Part shown: piece by piece, positions 5,710-12,237 of the stretch
How the letters are laid out: each line of letters begins with the position of its first letter
Position numbering within the stretch: position 1 is the first letter of the stretch
Origin: an uncultured bacterium
GTDB taxonomy: Bacteria; Cyanobacteriota; Vampirovibrionia; Gastranaerophilales; Gastranaerophilaceae
Assembly: GCA_902489575.1 (NCBI GenBank)
Contig: CABUAQ010000033.1
Coordinates: forward strand, 1 to 18,780
DNA: 18,780 nucleotides
Direction of reading: 5' to 3'
The notes under the pieces: model-generated
What the model saw: the letters and a program-made list of their open reading frames with translations, nothing else
Told to the model about the DNA's origin: nothing
Databases searched by the model: none
Translations under genes and position numbers: made by a program

Positions 5710-7245
5710 TTAGTATGCTTTTCCTTTATTTTTATTTAATACATACATAGTTTGTTTTCTTTTTCCTTTCGATTTATGATTTATAATATTTTCATAAATC
5801 TTCATAGATTTTTGACATAATTCTTTGTAGTCTTTTATTCCGCTATCAGCATATTTAACCAAGTTTGAAATAACTTGAAATTCTAAATAGTTTAGAATTT
5901 TAGCTTCTTCCGCAAAAAAGATGTTATTACTCTCTCCACGGGTATTTGCTTCGTATGTACTATATTTTTTCTCAACATTTCTTTTCCATTTTGACGCTGT
6001 ATTCCAAATTTTTTGCACTTTGGCATCCTCGAATTCATAATCATAGGAAACGGTCTGAACATTTAAAGGTGACAAAGCCAATTGCTTAGTATAAGCCATA
6101 TCATGGAATTTAGAAAACGGTGTGATTTTAAGATTATCAATTAAATAAACTCTTTTATTGTATAATCTTGTTTTATCAAAAAAATCTAAAGATTCTTTTA
6201 ATTCCTTAACTGTAGAATAAGGATCAAACAGAATATATCCGACTTCTATGTTAAAACCATTTTGCTCCAGAATATCTAAACATTTTTTATTGTTTTCGAC
6301 ACTTGTTGGTTTTTTAAAACGTTTTAGCTGTTCTTTTGAACCAGACTCAATACCGACAAAGACCTGATTTAGTCCCGCCTCCATAAAAACAGAACTTAAT
6401 TCGGCCCAACGAGGATTAATAACATCTGCTGCACGAGTATTAAAATAAAAATTCATATCTTGAGAAATGATACCGTTTCTTTTAGCTTCAGATATTTTTT
6501 CTGCGATACTGATAGCCCGGTCAAAATTTCCACCAATAAAATCTTCATCCGTAAAATACGGCATTTTTACGCCAATTTTATCCAATTCTATAATTTGTTT
6601 TAAAATCTGTTCTTCGGAAACGTTTCTTCTGGTTTTATTAGGATATTTTCCCGGAATATAACAAAAAGAACAGCCACCGTACAAACAACCTCGACTCCCC
6701 TCTATGCGGAACGTTCCTTTTTTAGATTTCAAAAAATTAATAACTTCTGGAAATCTCTCGGGCATAACGATATCATTGGCATCTACCAAAACTCTCGGAT
6801 TTTTTCTTAAAGAGCCTTCCTTTATATAAGCAATATTTCGTATATCCTGAAAATCTTTTCTTTTATGTATATACTCAACAAGGTCAAGCATTGAGTATTC
6901 GCCCTCTCCCAGAGAGCAAATAAGATTGGGGTATTTCCCTAATATATCTTTATATCCAAAGGTTGATAGAGAATTTCCAATCATCATGAATTGCTTTTCA
7001 AAATTAATTTTGGGGTATATTTTATCAACAGAAGATAAAGAATTAAATGGGAGCGATAATGCCACTATATCATATTTAGATAAGTCATTATTTATATCCC
7101 CATGAATTGATTGTGAATGAAACTCAATATTAGCTTCCGCGTTATTTTTTTTCAAAAATCCAGCAATAACCTCAATTCCTAAGGGTTCATTATATTCGCC
7201 AATATCTTCAGCCGCATCAAACATAAGTATGTTCACTTTTTTCAA
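5710..7245 (-). CDS. Radical SAM protein with N-terminal B12-binding-like domain
   Basis: A 511-aa protein. Residues 1-130 resemble the Rossmann-like B12-binding domain of this class (EYNEPLGIEVIAGFLKK near 17-33). A radical SAM core follows with the 4Fe-4S cysteines C187, C192 and C195 in RGCLYGGCSFCYIP. The spacing is C-X4-C-X2-C rather than the classic C-X3-C-X2-C; a comparable extra residue is found in some B12-type radical SAM enzymes. The later segments VFVGIESGS and VGYILFDPYST are typical SAM-barrel strands. It probably methylates or rearranges an unreactive carbon of a small molecule; the substrate is unknown. The start is TTG at 7245, chosen because AAGGAG lies seven bases upstream. 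It is the first gene of the leftward operon with the S66 peptidase. Confidence 0.87.
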   Translation of the reverse strand: MKKVNILMFDAAEDIGEYNEPLGIEVIAGFLKKNNAEANIEFHSQSIHGDINNDLSKYDIVALSLPFNSLSSVDKIYPKINFEKQFMMIGNSLSTFGYKDILGKYPNLICSLGEGEYSMLDLVEYIHKRKDFQDIRNIAYIKEGSLRKNPRVLVDANDIVMPERFPEVINFLKSKKGTFRIEGSRGCLYGGCSFCYIPGKYPNKTRRNVSEEQILKQIIELDKIGVKMPYFTDEDFIGGNFDRAISIAEKISEAKRNGIISQDMNFYFNTRAADVINPRWAELSSVFMEAGLNQVFVGIESGSKEQLKRFKKPTSVENNKKCLDILEQNGFNIEVGYILFDPYSTVKELKESLDFFDKTRLYNKRVYLIDNLKITPFSKFHDMAYTKQLALSPLNVQTVSYDYEFEDAKVQKIWNTASKWKRNVEKKYSTYEANTRGESNNIFFAEEAKILNYLEFQVISNLVKYADSGIKDYKELCQKSMKIYENIINHKSKGKRKQTMYVLNKNKGKAY

Positions 7246-7276
7246 ATTAGGTCTCCTTTAAGGTTTTGTTAATACT

Positions 7277-7305
7277 TTGATATATGTTTTTATCTATTTT
7301 GTCAA
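7277..7305 (-). promoter_or_regulatory. Promoter of the radical SAM-peptidase operon
   Basis: On the minus strand: consensus TTGACA (7305-7300), a 17-base spacer and TATCAA (7282-7277), 32 bases before the TTG start. Confidence 0.7.
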
Positions 7306-7315
7306 GCATTCTATT

Positions 7316-7330
7316 GTATGAAAATCATAC
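7316..7330. promoter_or_regulatory. Inverted repeat between divergent promoters
   Basis: GTATG (7316-7320) and CATAC (7326-7330) around AAAAT, between the two opposed promoters. It is a possible regulator site; the arms are short. Confidence 0.35.
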
Positions 7331-7376
7331 TATTATATGTGTTTTGTTGAAAAAATAGAAAAATATAGAAAGAATA

Positions 7377-7404
7377 TTGACAAAATAATAAAATACAGTA
7401 AACT
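7377..7404 (+). promoter_or_regulatory. Promoter of the rightward biosynthetic operon
   Basis: Consensus TTGACA (7377-7382), a 16-base spacer and TAAACT (7399-7404), 26 bases before the ATG of the LysRS-like gene. The -10 box lies inside a palindrome at 7394-7407. Confidence 0.7.
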
Positions 7405-7407
7405 GTA
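7394..7407. promoter_or_regulatory. Operator-like palindrome over the -10 box
   Basis: TACAGT-AA-ACTGTA, two perfect 6-base arms that overlap the -10 box of the rightward operon. A dimeric repressor could bind here; no regulator gene is present in the cluster itself. Confidence 0.5.
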
Positions 7408-7430
7408 CCCAGTTAAATTAGGAGATACTC

Positions 7431-8915
7431 ATGGAAGATAGAATATTAAATCTTCAAAAAAATGGTATAACTTCTCCTTATGCTTCACAAACCCATAGAA
7501 ATGCGACAATTAAGGAAGTTGTTGATACGGCCTTTTCCGGAGAAGGTAAAGAATTTATCATAACCGGACGAATTTCATCTGTTAGAAAGCATGGAAGTTT
7601 ACTATTTTATGATATTGAAGATCAGGAAAGCAAAATTCAAGTTATTTGTAAAAAGGACTTATTAGGCGAATCTGAGTATGCAAAAGTAAAAGATTCTTTT
7701 GTTAAAAACGATATCATTGAGGTTCGAGGGCATGCAATGATGTCAAAATCTAACGAACCTTCTATTCTGATTCAAAGTATTAGTATGGTCGCTCCATGTT
7801 TGGAAATATTAAATAACCCTAAAGATGTTACCAAAAGATTCTCAAATAGAACGGCGGATATAATTCAAAATAAAGATACGAAAAAAAGATTAATTTTAAG
7901 GTCTAAAATTTTATTTCAAACGAGAGCTATTCTAGAAAAGCATGGTTTTCTAGAAACAACGACTCCGATTTTGCAAGGCAAATACGGCGGTGGTAAATCC
8001 GCTCCATTTACGTCACATTGTAACGCGTTAAAACAAGATATGTTTTTAAGAGCCACAATGGATTTATATTTAAAGCGTATTGTTGCGGGTGGAATAGAAC
8101 GTGTATATGAAATAGATAAAGCTTTTCGCAATGAGGCTATCAGCAGTATGTATAATCCTGAGTTTACTTTATTAGAAGCATACGGTGCTTATATGCAGTC
8201 ATCAGAAATGAGTTCTATCATTCAGGAAGTTGTAAACAATGGACTTAAGGAAGTAAATAAGGTTTTTCCAGATATTTGGAATAATGATTTTTCTTGGAAA
8301 CATGTGAATTATAAAGATGCATGTAAAGATATCCTCGGTATAGACGTATCAAACAGTAAAGATTATCAAGGAATTATGGCACAGTGTAAACAGCGTCGAT
8401 ATGATGTGAGTGCGTGTGATAATTTATCAGATTTGCATAACAAAATTGCAGAAACTATTTTAGGTCATCATTTCATTGCGCCTACTATTTTAAATGGACT
8501 GCCAACAGAAACATCTCCATTAATGCATAGAAAAGAGGATAATCCTGATGAATTAGACAGGGAGTGGTTTTTTGTAAATGGTATCATGTTTTGTGATTTG
8601 GCCAAAGAACTTTCGGAACCGACAGAGCAAATTGAACGTTTGAAAGAACAGAAGTTAGACTTAAAACACGAATATGACAATATCGACCAACGGCACATTC
8701 AGGCTCTTCGTCTTGGTTGTCCTTTTATTAGTGGGGTTGGTTTTGGATTTGACCGCTTCCTTCAGGGAATTACGAAAACTCCTCATATTCGAGAGAATAT
8801 TCCATATCCGATTGCTTACGAGGTTTATAATATTCCTACAGAGAATAGTTCTGTTGCAAGGAATGAAAATATAAATATTTCCCAAGTAATAAACCAGAAA
8901 ATAAACAATCGATAA
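7431..8915 (+). CDS. Class II lysyl-tRNA synthetase-like amino-acid ligase
   Basis: A 494-aa protein with full LysRS-II layout: an OB-fold at about residues 40-120, motif 1 with HGFLETTTPIL (171-181), motif 2 FRNEAISSMYNPEF (232-245) and motif 3 GVGFGFDRFL (435-444). The class II ATP-binding arginines are kept. Changes point away from plain LysRS. The segment normally ALEYGLPP is ALRLGCPF, placing Arg427 where E. coli LysRS has Glu428, a contact of the lysine side chain. The family GxxARPF is GGKSAPF, and motif 2 RNEG-S-x-H is RNEAISSMY. It may activate an amino acid for biosynthesis rather than charge tRNA. The SD AGGAG supports the start. It is the first gene of the rightward operon and opposes the radical SAM gene. 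Confidence 0.85.
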   Translation: MEDRILNLQKNGITSPYASQTHRNATIKEVVDTAFSGEGKEFIITGRISSVRKHGSLLFYDIEDQESKIQVICKKDLLGESEYAKVKDSFVKNDIIEVRGHAMMSKSNEPSILIQSISMVAPCLEILNNPKDVTKRFSNRTADIIQNKDTKKRLILRSKILFQTRAILEKHGFLETTTPILQGKYGGGKSAPFTSHCNALKQDMFLRATMDLYLKRIVAGGIERVYEIDKAFRNEAISSMYNPEFTLLEAYGAYMQSSEMSSIIQEVVNNGLKEVNKVFPDIWNNDFSWKHVNYKDACKDILGIDVSNSKDYQGIMAQCKQRRYDVSACDNLSDLHNKIAETILGHHFIAPTILNGLPTETSPLMHRKEDNPDELDREWFFVNGIMFCDLAKELSEPTEQIERLKEQKLDLKHEYDNIDQRHIQALRLGCPFISGVGFGFDRFLQGITKTPHIRENIPYPIAYEVYNIPTENSSVARNENINISQVINQKINNR

Positions 8916-8936
8916 TAATTGAAAATGATATAAATG

Positions 8937-8954
8937 TTGTTACAATAGTAACAA
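8937..8954 (+). repeat. Intergenic hairpin
   Basis: TTGTTAC (8937-8943) and GTAACAA (8948-8954) form a perfect 7-bp stem with an AATA loop, 29 bases before the methyltransferase start. It lacks a T run, so it may be an mRNA processing or stability element or an operator, not a terminator. Confidence 0.4.
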
Positions 8955-8982
8955 TAATTAAGTGCAAAGGAGGATTATAACG

Positions 8983-9801
8983 GTGGAAGCCAGTATCACT
9001 GTAGAAAAAATTATGAAGATGAATTATCCAGATTTTGTCGGATATATCAATCAATGGAATGTTCTGCCCGGAGCTTATAATACATTATCTAAGTGGGCTA
9101 TGTTTTCAAGGATGACCGAAAAATCCAAACTACTGCAAATTGCATGTACTACGGGGTTTCAGTCACGAGAATTAAGTATTCTTACGGGATGTCAGGCTTT
9201 GGGTATAGATTTGTCAAATAATGCTATTGAGATGGCCCGATATAATAAGGAACATTATGCGCCTAATGCAAATCTCAATTACATTCAGGGTGATGCTCTT
9301 AATTTTGATTCCAATGAAAAATTTACGCATGTTGCTATCGGCGCTGGAGCACAGTTCTTTCCTAATCCACAGCAGGCTATCAAAAAGTGTATAAGTTTTC
9401 TTAATGATGGGGGATTTTTGTTAGCCTCTCCATTTTACATAATAAATCCAATACCGGAAGATTTGTTAAATTTAGGTCGGAATGTTTTTGGAATAACTCC
9501 AACAACTGCCGGATATAAAGATATTATGAACATGTATAAAGGATTGGAAATTATTTATGAGGATAGGAATTTTATATACCAAGAAACAGAAGCAGAGTTA
9601 AAAGATTATTGTGAGAGCACAATAACTAGAGCCTGTGAAATTCGTAAAATAAATGATACAAAAATTTATGATGCAATGTACAAACGTTTATATCAGGTAA
9701 AAATGGCATCTAACCTTTTAAGGCCATATCAAAATTACTCTGTTTTAGTTTTGCGCTATAGAAAATCTGTATATCCCCATCGTTATGTGGAACTGTTCTA
9801 A
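8983..9801 (+). CDS. Class I SAM-dependent methyltransferase
   Basis: A 272-aa protein with a Rossmann-type methyltransferase core. Motif I is degenerate (LLQIACTTGFQSREL, where many have DxGxGxG). It is followed by the acidic strand end ALGIDLSNNAIEMA, then YIQGDAL (motif II area) and FLNDGGFLLASPFY, which resembles the motif after strand 5 in small-molecule methyltransferases. The substrate is unknown; a small metabolite of this pathway is likely. The start is GTG at 8983, chosen because AAAGGAGG ends nine bases upstream; the GTG at 8962 lies before that SD. It belongs to the rightward operon, and its stop overlaps the next start (TAATG), so translation is coupled. Confidence 0.82.
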   Translation: MEASITVEKIMKMNYPDFVGYINQWNVLPGAYNTLSKWAMFSRMTEKSKLLQIACTTGFQSRELSILTGCQALGIDLSNNAIEMARYNKEHYAPNANLNYIQGDALNFDSNEKFTHVAIGAGAQFFPNPQQAIKKCISFLNDGGFLLASPFYIINPIPEDLLNLGRNVFGITPTTAGYKDIMNMYKGLEIIYEDRNFIYQETEAELKDYCESTITRACEIRKINDTKIYDAMYKRLYQVKMASNLLRPYQNYSVLVLRYRKSVYPHRYVELF

Positions 9802-10298
9802 TGATTTTAACTGGAGATGCAATTATCAAAGCGGTAAAAAAAGGTGATATATTTTTATCACCTTTTGATGAAAAACAGGTAAATCCAAACAGTTATAACT
9901 ACCGTTTAGGAAATATTTTAAAAATTTTCACGGGATTTGATGGAGAGAAAGCTCATTTCCAAGAAATTATAATTCCAGAAAGTGGTTATTTATTACAACC
10001 TGGCATTATGTATCTGGGCCATACTAAAGAGATTATCGGAAGTAAAAAGTATGCAATGTCATTAATTGGTCGTAGTTCTGTTGGACGTTTGGGACTATTT
10101 CTTCAAGTATCTGCTGATTTAGGACATACAACCTCTCAACACCAATGGACTTTAGAATTAGTAGCGGCAAAACCCATAATTTTATATCCTAACATGAAAA
10201 TTGGACAGGTTACTTTTTGGAATAATTGTGGAGTTTTAAAGCCGGATACTTTTACATACGCAAATTTTAATTATCCTTATGAGGCAATTGCAAAATGA
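9801..10298 (+). CDS. dCTP deaminase-like protein 1 (Dcd/dUTPase superfamily)
   Basis: A 165-aa trimer-forming fold of the dCTP deaminase/dUTPase superfamily, with MILTGDAI at the N-terminus as in Dcd. The E. coli Dcd catalytic residues (S111, R115, E138) correspond to S92 and R96 in GRSSVGRLG and E119 in WTLEL, with identical spacing. The loop between them, usually IDPGWxG, is GHTTSQHQ, so substrate handling may differ. It could deaminate or hydrolyse a cytosine (deoxy)nucleotide, or a pathway intermediate derived from one. Its start overlaps the methyltransferase stop and its end overlaps its paralogue by ATGA, an arrangement that favours equal expression of the two Dcd-like subunits. Confidence 0.85.
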   Translation: MILTGDAIIKAVKKGDIFLSPFDEKQVNPNSYNYRLGNILKIFTGFDGEKAHFQEIIIPESGYLLQPGIMYLGHTKEIIGSKKYAMSLIGRSSVGRLGLFLQVSADLGHTTSQHQWTLELVAAKPIILYPNMKIGQVTFWNNCGVLKPDTFTYANFNYPYEAIAK

Positions 10299-10813
10299 TT
10301 TTGACAGGAGAAGAAATATCTAACCAAGTTTCTATGCAAAGAATTAAAATAAGCCCTTTTAATAGGGAACAAATTACCACTAATTCTTATGACATAAGGT
10401 TAGATGATACCCTCATTCGATACACGAGTGATGTTATTGATCCTAAAATTCAGCCAGAATATGAAGAAATAAAGATACCAGAGACAGGTTTAATATTGGA
10501 ACCACAGTCTTTTCATTTAGGAGCGAGTTTTGAAAAAATTGGCAGCGATTTTTATGTTCCTATTCTACACGCTAAATCAGGAACGGCAAGGAAAGGACTT
10601 TTTGTTCATGTTACTTCGGATTTAATTGATATCGGCTCCTATGGAAAATTGACGTTGCAACTTTATGCAACCCTGCCTGTTAAAGTTTACCCGAATATGC
10701 TGATTGGTCAGGTTACTTTTTGGAAACCAGAAGGGAATATAAAATTATATCATGGTAAATACCAAGGCAGTGAAAAACCTAGAATTTCAGAAATATATAA
10801 AGATTTTAAATAG
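10295..10813 (+). CDS. dCTP deaminase-like protein 2, catalytic Glu replaced by Gln
   Basis: A 172-aa paralogue of the preceding gene sharing MILTG, the NSYDIRL segment and PNMLIGQVTFW. The catalytic segment reads AKSGTARKGL (S95, R99), but the position of the essential Glu is Gln122 in LTLQL at the same spacing. The arginine of GRSS is Lys. Loss of this Glu abolishes activity in studied Dcd enzymes, so this is probably a non-catalytic subunit or an enzyme with another chemistry. Since Dcd active sites lie between subunits of a trimer, a mixed complex with protein 1 is plausible; this is inference. Confidence 0.83.
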   Translation: MILTGEEISNQVSMQRIKISPFNREQITTNSYDIRLDDTLIRYTSDVIDPKIQPEYEEIKIPETGLILEPQSFHLGASFEKIGSDFYVPILHAKSGTARKGLFVHVTSDLIDIGSYGKLTLQLYATLPVKVYPNMLIGQVTFWKPEGNIKLYHGKYQGSEKPRISEIYKDFK

Positions 10814-10822
10814 GCTTGTACA

Positions 10823-12040
10823 ATGGTTTTCGATAAAGAATTAGAGTTTATTGAGAATAATAACTTATCAACTCCTATTTTGTTTTACAGTAGCAGTAAA
10901 ATAGTTGAAAATCTCAATGTTATAAAAGAGGCCATTTTTTCGGAAAAAGTTGATGTTTATTATGCCATGAAAAGCTGTTATGATAGTTTGGTATTAGATT
11001 CCCTATCTTCTCGTGTTTCCGGTGCTGAGGTGATGTCAGAGTTGGAATTTTGTTTAGCTGAAAAACACCATTTCAAATCTTTTATTTTAAATGGTATGGG
11101 TCGAAGTTATGATTTGTTAGAGCGTGTTGCTCTTTATCCAAATTCTACTATTATTGTTGATAGCGAACGTGATTTGGAAAATATTTCAAAAATTTTAGAA
11201 ACAAATCCAGAAATAAAAAATCTTAAATTAGGAATTCGATTGATATTTAAATTGGATGATGAAGAATATAAATGTAATAATTATTTTCAGTTAGAACATA
11301 AATTGGGGCATGATATTTCATCTTCTTTTTGTGCAAAATTTTTCCGTTTTTGTTCCAGTCATAACAGAGTTTCTTGGGATTTGCTTCATACTCATTTTAC
11401 AATTAATGAAAAAATGCCCTTTATTTATCAAAAGATAATGCAAGAAATAAAGCAACAATTAGATAAATACGAAACTATTTATAATTTATCGCCGACACGA
11501 ATAGATGTTGGAGGTGGTTTTGAAATATACAATCCTAAAGAAAAAAATGTTTTTTCTAATTTGTTTAAGCAAATTATTTTGACGTTTAATAAGCTATTTC
11601 CAAATTCGCGTCTTATTATTGAACCCGGACGCTTCTTATCTGCCTACTCAGGGTATGTCATTGGAAAAGTTTTAGATATAAAAAATAAATCAGGAAAAGT
11701 ATGGATTGTTACAGATATTGGAACGAACGCTCTTATTCCCAACGGAAATGCTAGGTATTGTTTGTATTATCCGCAAGAAGAAGTTAGCGGTATCAAAGTT
11801 GGTATAACGGATGGGATAACTAGCCCTGTCAATAATATCATATATGAGACATACCTGAAAGAGATACCAAAGATAGATTCATATATAGTAATTGGAAATG
11901 TTGGAGCATACGTTGATGTTTTTGGGTCATTCTGGGCATACAGCCCATTTAAAATAGCTCACATAAATGAAAAAATGGAAATAAGAATTCACCGATCTCA
12001 AAATGATGTTCAGCAATTGCAAAATGTTATTCTGAAATAA
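10823..12040 (+). CDS. PLP-dependent fold-type III decarboxylase-like protein (LysA/ODC family), altered active site
   Basis: A 405-aa homologue of diaminopimelate, ornithine and arginine decarboxylases with an alanine-racemase-type barrel. PLP-binding features are present: K50 in YYAMKSC, DVGGGF (228-233), EPGR (267-270) and GAY (361-363). Two usual elements are changed. The HxHIGS motif is LHTHFTIN, and the C-terminal Cys-Asp motif (C-D/E-S-x-D) has no cysteine, reading TDGITSPVNN near 329-338. In the family that Cys and Asp from the partner subunit contact substrate and protonate the product. It may therefore act on an unusual amino acid or catalyse another PLP reaction. It starts nine bases after the Dcd-like gene and ends the operon. 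Confidence 0.83.
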   Translation: MVFDKELEFIENNNLSTPILFYSSSKIVENLNVIKEAIFSEKVDVYYAMKSCYDSLVLDSLSSRVSGAEVMSELEFCLAEKHHFKSFILNGMGRSYDLLERVALYPNSTIIVDSERDLENISKILETNPEIKNLKLGIRLIFKLDDEEYKCNNYFQLEHKLGHDISSSFCAKFFRFCSSHNRVSWDLLHTHFTINEKMPFIYQKIMQEIKQQLDKYETIYNLSPTRIDVGGGFEIYNPKEKNVFSNLFKQIILTFNKLFPNSRLIIEPGRFLSAYSGYVIGKVLDIKNKSGKVWIVTDIGTNALIPNGNARYCLYYPQEEVSGIKVGITDGITSPVNNIIYETYLKEIPKIDSYIVIGNVGAYVDVFGSFWAYSPFKIAHINEKMEIRIHRSQNDVQQLQNVILK

Positions 12041-12119
12041 CGATTATTTTTAGGGACGAATACGGATTAAGGTAAATACGTTTCTATGATTATCTCTATT
12101 ATAGGTATATACAAAAAAG

Positions 12120-12148
12120 TTGACAAAACGCATTTATTGTGTTAAAAA
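12120..12148 (+). promoter_or_regulatory. Promoter of the class I LysRS gene
   Basis: Consensus TTGACA (12120-12125), a 17-base spacer and TAAAAA (12143-12148), about 90 bases before the start codon. It gives the synthetase separate expression from the operon upstream. Confidence 0.55.
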
Positions 12149-12190
12149 AACGTTAAATTATTACACTTCACTTTCAATTAGTTTACAACC

Positions 12191-12214
12191 ATCTATATTT
12201 TTTTAAATATAGAT
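12191..12214 (+). promoter_or_regulatory. Hairpin in the leader of the class I LysRS gene
   Basis: Perfect 10-bp stem ATCTATATTT/AAATATAGAT with a TTTT loop, ending 11 bases before the SD (AAGGA, 12226-12230). It may modulate translation or mRNA stability. It is AT-only and so not very stable. Confidence 0.45.
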
Positions 12215-12237
12215 TAATGGATTATAAGGATTTTTCT

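Noticed and set aside
8937..8954. Terminator between the LysRS-like and methyltransferase genes
   Set aside because: The 7-bp stem is AT-rich and has no T run; the genes look co-transcribed.
9801..10813. Anti-phage dCTP deaminase defence system
   Set aside because: The genes are translationally coupled to a methyltransferase in a biosynthetic operon, one copy lacks the catalytic Glu and there is no partner regulatory or sensor gene of the known systems.
5710..12040. Pyrrolysine biosynthesis (PylBCD) locus
   Set aside because: A radical SAM and LysRS-like genes are present, but there is no PylC-type ligase, PylD-type dehydrogenase or amber tRNA, and the radical SAM has a B12-binding type N-terminus unlike PylB.
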